This document shows, piece by piece, positions 1 through 12,128 of a stretch of DNA of 64,000 nucleotides. The notes beneath the pieces were generated by a model. That model searched no databases and was not told the DNA's origin. It saw only the letters and a list, made by a program, of their open reading frames with translations. The stretch comes from Sialis fuliginosa. Lineage: Eukaryota; Arthropoda; Insecta; Megaloptera; Sialidae. The stretch lies in assembly GCA_961205875.1 (NCBI GenBank), contig OY540812.1, positions 24,189,098-24,253,097 of the forward strand. Reading direction: 5' to 3'. Made by a program: the position numbers and the translations under genes. Numbering within the stretch: position 1 is the stretch's first letter; each line of letters opens with the position of its first letter.

Positions 1-879
1 AACTAACCCCTACTTTAAGCCTTGGCTGTTTCCGGAGCAAATGACAGCACCACGAATACAGATAAGTGATGTGAGTAGTGTATTTTTAAAATAAAAAAGA
101 TTAAATAGTATCAAAAAATTCGGATGCCGTAGATTGGGAGCCCATAGAGATTACTCTAATCAAGGACAGTTGTATTAATATTGGTGCTTATATCAATAAT
201 TCCATAAATAATCACAAACTTTTTTGGTTGTTACTGATTTTTTTAAATTTTACACGTTTTAATAAACATATAAACAAATAAATTTAAATAACAGTATTGA
301 CAACACATACAAAAATATCGTTTGACCCAATTTCTGATTCTACCAAATCAAGCCGAACGTTGTAAAAGAGTGAAGTTAACAAGATTGCCATCTTGTCATA
401 TTATTATGTTTGTCATGAATGTCATTCATGCATAATTTTTTTATTAAAAATTAATTTCTAATGTTTAACCGCCCTACCTTTGAGTTATTATTCAAAAATT
501 TAAGTAGGTAAAAAATCCTCGTTTTTTTTTTTATTAGATTTCTCAATAACAATACTTGTTTACAAGTATGTAGGAACAATTTGACGTATCACAAACGTTT
601 TGTGGGTTGCGGGTATAGTTTTTTTGTACCTGAACGTACGGGATACGGCTTGTTGCGTTCGAGCAATAATGATAATATAGCAGCCATATCACGTACGTTC
701 GTATGGGTAAGGCGGTTAATAGTGTAACAATAACTCAAAAAATTATTTTTTTATTAATTTTTTCCTAATAATATCTATAAATATGTTTTATATAACCAAT
801 ATTATTAACAGTCAGTTTACCCCAACTGACAAAATTTAGGAAATGGTTTACTCAAACTGGCTAAATCAGACCACTGACA
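1..879. other. AT-rich upstream non-coding DNA
   Basis: No coding region, RNA gene or complete mobile element was recognised here. A short hairpin (GTCAGTT/AACTGAC arms, about 811-830) lies next to the foldback element that begins at 880. A slightly GC-richer patch at about 580-720 has no recognisable identity. Confidence 0.5.
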
Positions 880-1427
880 GTAACACTACCCAACTGTAAC
901 TCACCGATTTGAATGAAACTTAACATACTTATTAAACACCGAAAAATATTAAATACGTGTTTTTTTGTTTCGGCTAAATACGCTTTTTAGGGGTAGAAAT
1001 CACCCCTCAACCACTGGAGGTGGAAACAGTTATGGCTAATTATTTCTGAAACGATACATTTTCTGAAAAAAGTGCTTAGGACCAAAGTTGTAGAGTTCAA
1101 AGTGATGCTCTTGACGGCGACCTTGAGGTCGATTTTCAAGGTCATTTGAAAATCATTTCATGTTTCATCCACCTTGAAAATCGACCTCAAGGTCGTCATC
1201 AAGAGCATCACTTTGAACTCTACAACTTTGGTCCTAAGCACTTTTTTCAGAAAATGTATCGAAATAATTAGCCATAACTGTTTCCACCTCCAGTGGTTGA
1301 GGGGTGATTTCTACCCCTAAAAAGCGTATTTAGCCGAAACAAAAAAACAGGTATTTAATACTTTTTGGTGTTTAATAAGTATGTTAAGTTTCATTCAAAT
1401 CGGTGAGTTACAGTTGGGTAGTGTTAC
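880..1427. mobile_element. Long foldback MITE
   Basis: The two halves are near-perfect inverted copies of one another. The left arm runs from 880 to about 1144 and the right arm from about 1168 to 1427, leaving a spacer of about 25 bp. The outer ends read GTAACACTACCCAACTG and its complement, so the element can be read as flanked by TA, as for Tc1/mariner-type insertions. No coding capacity is seen. A transcript through it would fold into a hairpin of about 260 bp. Confidence 0.85.
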
Positions 1428-3135
1428 TTTGAGTGTAGTCATGACATACATTTATTCATCGGCAATTATCAAAAAGTTGAAGCACCACTTGCTTATTCAC
1501 TGGCGCTATAACTGATACACAATGATATAACTTGAATCATGTCATGAGTAAGGAAACTTTTATAAGGTTTATATTACACCTTATCTCATAATGATGCAGA
1601 TTTTTTCAATGTTAAAACTTTTATTGAAATAATTATATTTTAGGCCTAAGACAAAAATTATAGTCGACTGCTTAAGAAGTTTATTGTGATTTTTTCTTTA
1701 TTTAATTTAAATTAATGTTATAATAATAATTGTTATCAAATTACTTTTAATTTACCTTATTTGTGAAAAATATATTTATGACTCTTAGAAAATTTTTAAA
1801 CAATTGTGAAAAACAGATTTGACTCTTCTATCACAAAAGTTTACCAACCCCTGGTTATATTTTTATTATAAAAATGAACAAACTTTGTACTTAATTGCGG
1901 TGATATAAATGATTTTGTTTTCAGTGTATAGTAACAACAGCACACAAGTCATCGAATCTTTCACTTTGTGATGAATCTAACTTGGAGTACATCTCTGAAA
2001 ATGACTGATTTCTCATAATGTACAATCATAAAGATAATAATTTATAATTTTTCAAGTTATGGTATTTCTTATTTGCAAATCTACTTAAGATCTAATCATT
2101 ATAGGTATATTGATATTTTAATAGTTGATAAATATTATAAAAAAAATACTTATACTATATTATCCAAATGAGGGTTAACTTAAAAAAATACTTGAATATA
2201 AAATATAAATATATTTAAAAACACACAATGTGAAATTTTGATATTTAACTACATTTTTTTTAAATCTTCAATACAATTCATTGTTTTAAAAGCTACAAAT
2301 TTATTACATATTTGTATTTTATGAGAATTCTATCTATTGAAATAGGGGATTCTATATATCTAATTGCAAATGCCACAGTATGGAAAATAATTATAGGATC
2401 TTTGTATTAAGATTATTTATACATATAAATAATAGTATAAAAGTAATTTTTAGTAGTAATACTATTTATAGAATAGCAATATTAAAAATATATTATTGAA
2501 ATAATAACGAATTACTAAATGATAACATATCATTGTAAAATAGTGATTTATTATTAAATAATGTAGGTAAATATTCTATTAAAATTTGGATGTAATCTTA
2601 CCAACTTTAAATTACACACTTCAAATATTTTATATTCAAGTAATTATGGTTTTATTTTTTTATGAGTATGTATTTTATAATGACAAAAATGTAGAACCCC
2701 ATTTGCAAGACTTTCTTTAATATTTATGAAGAAGAATAAAAAGAATAAAAGTTATATGTTTTATATTTTATTTTCTCAAAATTTTTTTTTATCAAAAGTT
2801 ATTGTTGAAACGTTTAGAAAATGTTAGGCTTTTTTGGTTTTTAATACAATATTAGGAAAGTAAAATTTATAATTGTTTTCTTATGTTTCGTATTATATTT
2901 TGAAATACTAAAGACAATAATAACTTAAATAGTTATTAATAATTAGATCATTATTTTAATTATTTCATTAAGAATATAAGATACAATATTATGCACTGTT
3001 TGAATATAGATGATTGGAAACATTTCTGTTTTATTTTTCCAGTTTATTTAATACTTAATATTTTATATTAAAAGTTCCAGTTTTGGGAGTGTTTCAATAA
3101 TGTGAAAAATATTATATTTAATTAAGAACAGTATA
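1428..3135. other. AT-rich non-coding stretch
   Basis: I see no coding region, RNA gene or bounded repeat in this interval, which is mostly A/T with short homopolymer runs. Confidence 0.5.
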
Positions 3136-3729
3136 CAGTAAAGTATTTTTTATGCGGTAGATATGTTCCACTAAAAACTGCATATAAAAAAATTGCATAA
3201 AAAAAGACAACTTACATAGTAAAATAAGGGATACGTTCTGTAATTTTTTAAAACCGCATAAAACCATAACATTGGGTTAAAATAAACCAAGAATCATTTA
3301 AAAAAGTTTCTGAAAATTCAAGAAAATAGAAAGCCTAAAAAAATAAACATCTGGGAGAAATTGATTGATACAAAACATAAAATTAATTTGTTAATGTTAA
3401 TTTGACTTGTACCTAAAAACACACGATATAACAAAATTAATTGCAATTTGTTTTTTAAAATTTTTTTGACAAAAAAATACATAAGTGTTGATCATTTTCT
3501 CGTGACCTCGGCTTTATTACATATATTTTCTAATTTTTTTCAAATTTTTTCACTAAATTACTTTTGGAAATTTTTATGATTTTTTTTTTAATTTTAATAA
3601 TAAAACATCTAAATTCTTTGAACTACCACTTCTAATTTGATACACACTTGAATTCGGATATTTTATCCAATATTCAAGGATAACTTCATAACAGCATAAA
3701 AAAGATACGCATAAGAAAAGACTCGACTG
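3136..3729. mobile_element. pogo-like (Tc1/mariner) non-autonomous element
   Basis: Inverted termini start CAGTAAAGTATTTTTTATGCG on the left and CAGTCGAGTCTTTTCTTATG on the complement of the right end. Both are bordered by TA. The element is 594 bp and non-coding. The CAGT termini with TA target site are typical of pogo-type elements. The family name is inferred from ends alone. Confidence 0.7.
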
Positions 3730-3907
3730 TACTATATAACTTATACGTACTTATAAGTTTATGTTTAATAAAAACTGTTCCGGTATTTTATCTTTAGTTC
3801 TAACAGAGAATTATATGATACTTTTAGCAACTAATTATTTTTATTTTTTACTGATATTTTTAGTGGTTCACATCTTTTCTTATAAGATAAATGAGATGTT
3901 CTAGTGT

Positions 3908-3967
3908 AGATCTAGAAAGATTAACAGTTAAGATAGTTTTCTGTTATTAACTGTGCATTCTAGATCT
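3908..3967. other. 60-nt imperfect hairpin
   Basis: The outer arms AGATCTAGAA and TTCTAGATCT pair perfectly, followed inward by ACAGTTAA with TTAACTGT and a short apical stem, with one internal loop. No function is known. It is short for a pre-miRNA and may simply be a palindrome. Confidence 0.4.
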
Positions 3968-4246
3968 TAGTGGAAATATATAAGAGACTTCTATTCTATA
4001 TGATATACTTCAATTGGATATAAACTTAATATGTCATGTAAGAGTCGGTTCAAGAGGTCTGAAATAGAACTGAAAATAAAAAGAGTGGCTTAAATTTTGA
4101 TGTACACTCAATCCTATTTTACACGGTAGAGAAAACATTGTGTAAAAACATACACAGTGTAAGAAAAATGAGTGGATTAATTTTACAACTTTAAATGCTA
4201 TATAAAAATTGTGCTTTATTGATATAATTTATATATTATGTATATA

Positions 4247-4602
4247 CAGTAGAACTCGGTTATAACGCAGATTTGCGGGGTGGCGCATCTAATCAGCGTT
4301 ATATGATAAGTGTGGTATAAACGAATTGTTCAAAATTATGATAGTTTTCAATGAAAAATAACAAATTTTGAAATTTAAAATAAAATTAAGACATAAAAAT
4401 CACATTAAAAATATCAAAAATAAAATTCATCATCTAGTGCAAATTATTAATTTTTATGTTCAAGTGTAAACTACAAAATTTTTTGTGCAATGATTTAAAA
4501 AAAAGTGCATTTAAATACAAGCCAAATAAAAATGGCAAAAAAGAAACATGTGGTATATCCAAATGTGCATTGTAAAAGACACGTTATAACTGGTTTCTAC
4601 TG
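4247..4602. mobile_element. pogo-like MITE with TA target site
   Basis: The termini read CAGTAGAACTCGGTTATAAC and, on the complement of the right end, CAGTAGAAACCAGTTATAAC. TA lies on both sides. The element is 356 bp and non-coding. Its ends resemble those of the element at 3136-3729, so one pogo-type transposase could have mobilised both. Confidence 0.8.
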
Positions 4603-4690
4603 TATATATAAAAAATATAAAAGAAACAAATACTGTCATACATGTTAAATGACTTTTGTCAACAATGAATAGGAATCCCAGTGGTGGAGT

Positions 4691-4771
4691 GTCCTAGGTG
4701 CCAAGGTCAGAGGGACCTTGGCACTTAGGACTACCTCATTTTGGTACCAGAGAGGTGTCAAAATGAGGTAG
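4691..4771. repeat. Two adjacent hairpins
   Basis: Hairpin one pairs 4691-4708 with 4714-4731 (18 bp, one mismatch, 5-nt loop). Hairpin two pairs 4731-4743 with 4759-4771 (13 bp perfect). They share position 4731. The segment is GC-richer than its surroundings. Its origin is not recognised. Confidence 0.7.
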
Positions 4772-5241
4772 ACGTTCCTGAGGTTTGAAAAATGGCATGA
4801 GGACTAAAATAAATAATTAATATAATAATTATTTTTGTTTATTTTTATCAGCTGTTATTTCAAAACTTTGTTAAAACAGTATTAAATTTATAAATATTTA
4901 ATCAAGTATTGGTATTAAAACTAGGTATTCATGAGTTTCAAAAGTTCTAAGGCAAAAGTATCATTTTAGCCTAAATTTTTCGATATTATTTATTATTTTA
5001 TTTTTTATCAGTATATCTATGTTAATAAAAGTATACATTGTAAAATTGATTTTGAAGACTTATGCACTAAAAACTATAACAATAATAAATAATCAAAAAG
5101 AAAATTAAGTAAGATAATATTATTATAAATAGGTAATATTAATTTAGCAATGTTAATTAACAAGGATTTGATAATATTTTAATTTTGAATTTACTAAACC
5201 TTTAACGCTAGAACGATGGAAGCAGTTATTTTGATCATTTC
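4772..5241. other. AT-rich non-coding stretch
   Basis: Nothing beyond short A/T runs was found here. Confidence 0.4.
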
Positions 5242-6066
5242 GTAACTTACAAGGGGACATTACGATGCATGGATGAGAAATTTCAGTCAGCTTTTGGGAG
5301 GTGAAACTAGAGTAAAAATAAAAATACATGTGTCTGAGCATTGAATTTCATGGGCATTATTAATAAAGATATTTAATTTTGAAAATTGTTTTATTTTATG
5401 TATACTGTATTATATGGTCGTGCGGTTAATGTGTTAGCTAAGTAACACTGTGAACGCTGGTTCGAAACTCGGTTTGAGAATTTAACTTTTTATTTTTTAT
5501 TATTTTAATATACATATTTTGGCTATATCTCGTTTAAACGTTGATTTTTATATGTAGAAAATGTTATTATCGATAATGCATGTTTTTGGATTAAAATATA
5601 TTATCATGTTTAATGGTTTATTCATGAGGAATTGTTATAAAATAAATTTTATTAATGAAATTTACCTACATGATAATATATTTTAATCCAAAAACATGCA
5701 TTATCGATAATAACATTTTCTACCTATAAAAATCAACGTTTAAACGAGATATAGCCAAAATATGTATAATATTTAAAATAATAAAAAATAAAAAACAATC
5801 GCAAATAAAAATAAAAAATTAAATTCTCAAACCGAGTTTTGAACCAGCGTTCACCGCGTTACTTAGCTAACACATTAACCGCTCGACCATATAATACAGT
5901 ATACTGTATTACGTAAAATAAAATAATTTTCAAAATTTAATATCTTTATTAATAATGTTCATGAGATTCAATGCTCAGACATGTGTATTTTTATTTTTAC
6001 TCTAGTTTCACCTCCCAAAAGCAGACTGAAATCCCTCATCCACGCATCGTAATGTCCCCTTAGTCA
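5242..6066. mobile_element. Foldback element with tRNA-like arms
   Basis: This is a large inverted repeat. The left arm is about 5242-5610 and the right arm about 5666-6066. Each arm holds a tRNA-like pol III promoter. The left has box A TGGTCGTGCGG at 5415-5425 and box B GGTTCGAAACT at 5459-5469. The right, on the opposite strand, has box A TGGTCGAGCGG at 5879-5889 and box B GGTTCAAAACT at 5835-5845. The A-to-B spacing is 44 nt in both, as in real tRNAs. The arms look like two head-to-head copies of a tRNA-derived SINE, or one foldback element. A diverged third arm lies at about 32480-32700. Confidence 0.75.
5415..5469 (+). promoter_or_regulatory. tRNA-like pol III promoter (A and B boxes)
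   Basis: Box A and box B fit the consensus and are spaced as in tRNA genes. A run of T residues follows within about 20 nt of box B and would act as a pol III terminator. It is not a tRNA gene, because no acceptor-stem pairing is evident. Confidence 0.55.
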
Positions 6067-7084
6067 AGTTATTTACCTAGAACACAGTGGTTCACGGTTA
6101 TTTGGACTAGTGAAAGCAATACAAAGTAAAACTATTATGAGCAATTATATTCTAATATTTCTTTCTGTCATATTTTATATTAAAGATAAGTCACATAAGC
6201 GTCATATATTTTATCAAATTTTGTATTTTCAAAGATTTTGTCCGTTACTGAATATGTGTGTAGTATTTATTAGAATCTATTTGCTATGTGGGTAATATTA
6301 AACCGAATTATGTTTATATATTTTCTGAATAAAATGTTTAAATATGATAAGATTGGTTCGATCTTATAGTATCTGTGGTTGAATTGACTGCTGTTCTAGG
6401 TACATTTTAATTTCCACTTTTCTATTGTTCATGAAAACTATTTATATGTATATATAAATTCAAGGTATGTAAAGTACAAGGTAGGCTCAGTAGCTCGGCT
6501 CGAAAGAGGGAAATATGTCATCTGGGGTACCCAAATGTGGAAAGGGGGAATGATGTGCCCAATCATAACAATTAGAGTCTTGTAATTTGGCGTGAGAAGG
6601 GGAAAATGGGTCATCTGGGGTGCCCAAGCTGATTGGTCAAAAAGCTTTTGAGGCAACCTATGTATTTACTAACCTTGATATAAATTATAATACTAATCAT
6701 AAAGCAGTATCTATTGAAGAAATTAAGTAAAATAAATGTAATCAAATTTTGATTATTCGTGGTAACAAAAAAATATACATTGTGCTCAGAGTTGGCTCTA
6801 AATATTTTGTGTTTGAGTAAAAATTTTTGGTTTTTAAGTGATTATTTTACTACCAAGAAAATAATCATTTAACTTTTTATTTGTGACAATCGTAAACAAA
6901 TATTTGTATTCACTTGGCTCTATATGAGTGATTGCATGTTTTTTTAAATATTACTATTGTTCTACTTTTAAAATGATTCCCTGATAAACTGAAATCCTTT
7001 CTTTTCATATTTAAATTATATTTTCTCCAAAAAATTTTATTTGAGTTAGTTTGTTGTTACCAAGATATTTTAGGTATCTTTGGT
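6067..7084. other. Non-coding stretch with a short direct repeat
   Basis: A nearly identical block of about 20 bp containing TCATCTGGGGT occurs at about 6513 and 6609. No gene is recognised. Confidence 0.4.
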
Positions 7085-7190
7085 GATGATTCTTGGTTTC
7101 TGGGTACAATCACGTTTTCTTAGTAGTAGTTATATTGGCCAAAGTTTTGTCGCACATTTTAGTGGACATTTTCAGAACTAGTCGTTGATG
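7085..7190 (-). mobile_element. Penelope-like terminal fragment (diverged)
   Basis: On the minus strand it resembles the segment at 62680-62770: a GTCCAC...GTGCGAC stem followed by CAAAAC where a hammerhead would have GAAAC, with the same flanking phrases. It is a diverged copy of the same terminal repeat. Confidence 0.4.
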
Positions 7191-7842
7191 GTTATACCCA
7201 TAAACCAGGAATAGCATTGGATAGTATTTATTATAATACACAATGATTAGAAAATCTTAATATTATCTATACATATTCCATGGAAAATTTAAGCTTTGAA
7301 TATTAAAAAAAGATTTTCTGGTCAAGTGTATATAATTTTTGAAACAAATTATTGAATAAATTGTTGATTTTATTGTTCAAGTACATAATAAGGTTATTAG
7401 TAGGAGAAAAAATATACAAAATGTATATAAAAGTAATAATACACTGTGAGATCATTTATTATAATAAAATAATATAATATATTCAAATATACATATATAA
7501 ATGCACTGGTTATAAAGTTATTTTATGAATAAAGTATTGATAGTTCTTTGCGTTTTTTATTATTGTTTTCCCAGGTGGTACGTTATACACTAGGCACTTT
7601 AGGCAATTGCTTACGGCATCAAAGTGAATAAAGACCTTTTTACTAAATTTAAAAAAAATTGTGATACCCAAAAATTTCTTCTGCCTGAGACCCCTGACAG
7701 TCATAACGCCCCACTGGTTTTACCACATTTCAATTATTATTCAGAATGTATTTGTTTTAAATATTATCAGTTAATAATATCCAATGGGTTGTCAATGTTG
7801 CCATATTATTATTTAGGTACACTAAAAATGTTCATTCTTTCA

Positions 7843-8052
7843 TGCAAGGGTTATTTTAACGAAATTTGTTAGCTGCACAATTTAAAGTAAAGCATATAAT
7901 TATTTTTTGCTATTTGAGAAAAAAATAACTAACAATTGCCTTCTTTTTTTTGCATTATATTTTTACAATTTTTTGCACTGTACAAATTAGCTTTTACAAC
8001 TGCTTTCAATCTTAAAATTGCAAAAACATGTAATAACTGCACACTAACTACA
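7843..8052 (+). repeat. Dispersed repeat, copy 1
   Basis: It shares an opening block (GTTATTTTAA...CTGCACAATTTAA) and several CTGCACA-type motifs in the same order with 44388-44640. The family is not recognised. Confidence 0.5.
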
Positions 8053-8690
8053 TGGTCTTAAGAAGGTTGGCTACTGAAACCAAAATAGTCAATCGATCTC
8101 AAAATACAGGATTCAGAATCCTAATGAGATTCAAGGTGATAAAAAAGGTCTAACGCTGTTTGTCTCTATGATCTTGCATAAAAATATATTTTTTTAAAGG
8201 AAGCAAAAAAAAGAGATTTATAGCTTTAATTTCCTTTTTGAATTTCTTAGTAAACATTTTTACCAATGTAAGAGCTATTTGAATATTGTACAACGTTTTT
8301 AGAAAATAAAAATGCCTTTAATTTTCTTTAATAATAAAAACTGAGGGAGGAATCATACCGTTTCAAAAATAAAATTGATATTAGTAAACATCTGTTTCCG
8401 GTTGAAAGATCGTTTTCCAAAATAGGAAGTTTTCTTTAGAGACGAAAATTAATCTTAAATATAAAATTTCAACTTTCTACGATCTGTCGTATTTGAGTTG
8501 CAGCTTGCAGCATCTACAGATACACAGACATCATGGCGAAAATAGAATTAATTCAGGGAAGATCAAAATGGATAATTCCATCAAAATTCGGATTTCGAAG
8601 AAAATCAGCTTTACAATACTTATATTGTATGTATTATACATGGATATAAGAAATTTAAGAAAGTTAAAAGTATATTTTTTATGAAAAAAA
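8053..8690. other. AT-rich non-coding stretch
   Basis: I see no supported feature here. Confidence 0.4.
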
Positions 8691-8694
8691 TCAC

Positions 8695-8866
8695 ACGAGA
8701 TCGAGATTTGCCTCGGTCGCATGTACGAGACGAGTAGCCTTCAATCTTCACGAGACGAGACTATCAGTTGTATAACTCGAAACCGAGACGAGACTTCAGT
8801 TCCAATAACCGAGACGAAAGGAGATTTACCTAATTCTCGTCGTGTGTGCAACCCTATTTCAGTTAG
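8695..8866. repeat. CGAGACGAGA-rich element, copy 1
   Basis: Iterations of CGAGACGAGACT alternate with AT-rich spacers, ending in a TCTCGTCGTGTGTGCAACC-type terminus. A related copy lies at 18608-18827. The style resembles the hAT-type MITEs elsewhere in this window, but no target-site duplication was established. Confidence 0.5.
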
Positions 8867-8869
8867 ACT

Positions 8870-10090
8870 TTTCTGGATAAATATTGAATATGATGCTGGA
8901 TTTACTGGGTTAGTTATTTAACATGAATTTCTGCAATGCAAAATACTTATAAACTTAAAATTTCGAATTCATTCAAATGACTATAAACCTAAAATATACG
9001 ATATTTTTACAATTTTCTAGTTTTGATTTGGATTAAATACTTTATTTAGTGTGTGTAGGTATAACTTATAATAAAAAATATTCTTAATAAATTGTAGAGC
9101 TTCCAATAAACCAATTTTATCGAATATTTATCATGTGAAAATAATCACTTTGAACCGTATATGAATAGCTCGTACCCATAGTGATGGATAATAATACACT
9201 GGCTTAGGCATTACCGCACAGAGGGGGCACCACAAAAAGAGATTAATTTTTTTCTTAGTTAGAACTATTTCGGTTATAAGACTTTTGATTAAAAATTATA
9301 TGTATACAAACATATATGTTTGCACAGGACATATAGCATTTATGATCACTTCATTATGGTTTCAGCACTTTTTAATGATAAGAATTATAATCAAAACTTA
9401 TTGCAATATTTGCAAATCGATAATTTGCAAAACAATATTTTCTATTAAATTACCAATAATATTAATAAATAGTATATTATGTAAGCGTGAAATTTCGCCT
9501 CAAGTTCAAAGCAAAGGAACTTGACGTAGGCAGAAATGTTATATTATACATACTATCCATGTACCACATATTATTTTATATTATATCTTCTACGCAAAGT
9601 TCAAATTAATGCTGTATTTTATGGGAAAAGCAATAATTTTCTTTGAAAATTTAACAACATTGCACAAAGAGAAAAACTAGGGCACCGTTTATTATAAAAA
9701 CCTAGGGTACCAAAAAGTTAAATCTGGTGCTCTTTGTACATATACAAATCCATATTTTATAAAAATGCATGCACGAGAGTTAATCATTTGTATGATTTAT
9801 ATAACGATATAATTTACATTATCTTTCTCAAGTGTTTGCTGTTGTAATTTAACCTCATCCCTTTTATTTACGTGACTAATTACTTAAATAAACATATTCC
9901 ACCCACTCATATGGATGTATCAATCACCCGATCTTTACCAACAGGTAACACAATATATTATGCAATATGCATGTATGTATTTTAATATATTGTAATATAT
10001 TTTATCATATATTTCACTATAAATAAATTAATAAATTATATTATCTAGTTATACTATACTATAACTATACAAACAAATGTTGACATACAG
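8870..10090. other. AT-rich non-coding stretch
   Basis: Short repeat-like phrases occur (for example GGGCACC near 9224 and 9680), but no bounded element or gene was supported. Confidence 0.4.
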
Positions 10091-10119
10091 GTTAAGAAAA
10101 AAAAATATAAGCATGTGTC

Positions 10120-11145
10120 TGTATAATCGGTTTAGTATTAAACACTAAACCGATTATAAAATTTCGTTGACCTGAAACGGAAAAATCGAGCGAAAATTTT
10201 GAAATCGAAGAAAAATTATTTTCCTCTTTAAAAAACGATCGCAAAGCTTTTCGTATCTTCGATAATAAAATAACTCATAAAAAGTTACAATGCCTTTTAT
10301 TCATTATTGAATAAAAATCACAATTGCCATGAAAAACTAAAAATATTTGTTAGTCGAGGCGTTCAGCCAAAACTTTAGCAATCACTCGAGTGCAATATTA
10401 AATTCAAGTCAAGTAAGCTTTGGAAAAAAGAATGGTTGATGTTTGACATTTTTATATTTATTAAAGTTCGTTGCTAATTTTAATGTATAACAGCAATGCC
10501 GGCTTTAGGGAGGGAGACAATGAGACCGCCAGGGGTGCCAATTGAGAAGGGGCAGCGGACGACCACATGGAGAAAAACTTAGCTTAAATTCTAGTAGACT
10601 TTTTTTTCTCTTTAAAAAAAAAAACGATCACCAAGCTTCTAGTATCTTCGATATGACGAGGAAACAAAATTAATAATTTTGAATAAGTAAGTGGAGAATA
10701 TACCGGAGTAATTTGGGAGCAATAAATATCAAAAATATGAAAAGCTTTATGATCGTTTAGAAAAAAGTAGTTCTCCGATTTCAAAATTTTCACTTGACCT
10801 TCCGTTTCAGGTCATTTTTAATTTTTATTCCATATCTTCAGAACTTATTGTGATATAATTATGAAATTCGATAATCGGTTTAATATTAATACGTGTTATC
10901 GATTTCCAGTATCCACTAATGATTATTTAGACCAAGGAAGTGTGGGGCCTGTGTGATTTTGATTTTGATTTAGTATTTTTTCCTATGTTTTATGGCATAT
11001 GACTTATAAAAGTTTCAAACGTAGGGAAAATATTAAATAAAAACTAATTTTAAACAAAATATTTGAGAGTCTATAGCTCCCTCACGAAGAGTTTACGTTT
11101 ACATGTTCAATTTTGTTCCACCTGATATGACTCACTGTGTATAAC
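10120..11145. mobile_element. Long-TIR dispersed element, copy 1 (left end lost)
   Basis: It shares long blocks with 25073-26313 and 52915-53740, including the ACTAAACCGATTATAAAATT motif, the TGCCGGCTTT segment near 10497 and the terminal GTTCCACCTGATATGACTCA end near 11128. The left TIR is absent, so the copy is truncated. Confidence 0.65.
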
Positions 11146-11469
11146 GAATCTTTGTTATTTATTTTGATTGGTTGATTTTAAATATTAATATCGAATAGTA
11201 AATTTTTATTATGTTTATAGCTGCAACGACACAGGGGTTGGGGATTCATACGCATTAAAAAAAAAAAAAGAAAAAGAAAATCCGTAATTAAGCAAATTAT
11301 TACCTACCTATTTATTTTACAATATGAAAAACTACCTAATATTTTAATAAAATATTTAATTAAATATTAACTATAAATAATTTCTATCAAAAAACAAAAT
11401 TACGTTTCGGGTCCTAGGGCTAGCTATAACCTTATTAACCTATATAATTAAGGTGAGCTTACTTTCTAC

Positions 11470-12128
11470 TAGTGATGTAACGAATGTATGATTTTAAACA
11501 TTCGCGAATGCGAATGCGAATATTGACTTTTTTTTAAATAGTTTTATGCCCGGTATTATAAAGAAATTGCATGGGTGCAAATTTGCATGGTAGCAAATTT
11601 GCTTCCAGCTAACGCTATCTACTGGGTATTAAATGTAAATGACAACCACTCACAAGATGTAGCCAATGAAATCGTACATATAATGACTTTAAAGCATCTC
11701 AAGACAGATACTTAATTTTTGGGTTTTTAAAATAGAATATTATAAAAACTATTTATTGCTATGAAAATTTATATTAATTAAGAAACTGTCAACTATTGTC
11801 TGCTTAATACAGAAAAGAGTACTATTTTAGAAGAAATTAACGGTATGGAGAACCATACATGAGTTCCATGTTCCATATATTTTTTTTATATTTAAATTAT
11901 TTTTATTATAACTTTTCTTTTTCTTATTTTTTCGCTTTTAGGGGGGGGGGGCATGTAAAAATAAATGTTGACTGTTATTAAGTTTAAAAAATAATTATTT
12001 AATATAATACATAGATAAAAAAATATTTTTTTTATTACAAAAATAAGTAATATTCGCAAAAATATTCGCACTTTTTCTTGCGAATGCGAATGTTAAAAAA
12101 TGTGCGAATATTCGCGAATGCATCACTA
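11470..12128. mobile_element. hAT-type non-autonomous element
   Basis: The termini are TAGTGATG and CATCACTA. An exact 8-bp duplication CTTTCTAC lies at 11462-11469 and 12129-12136, diagnostic of hAT insertions. Both ends carry iterations of TTCGCGAATGCGAATGCG-type motifs. A PIF-like MITE end (TGCCCGGTATTATAAAG from 11547) is embedded inside. No transposase reading frame is seen. Confidence 0.9.
11547..11720 (+). mobile_element. PIF-like MITE fragment nested in hAT element
   Basis: It begins TGCCCGGTATTATAAAG after TTA and matches the left part of the full-length element at 52415-52747. The matching right end is missing, so the copy is truncated. The right boundary is approximate. Confidence 0.6.

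Noticed and set aside
5415-5469. A genuine tRNA gene
   Set aside because: A and B boxes are present, but no acceptor stem is evident, and the sequence is one arm of a repeated inverted element.
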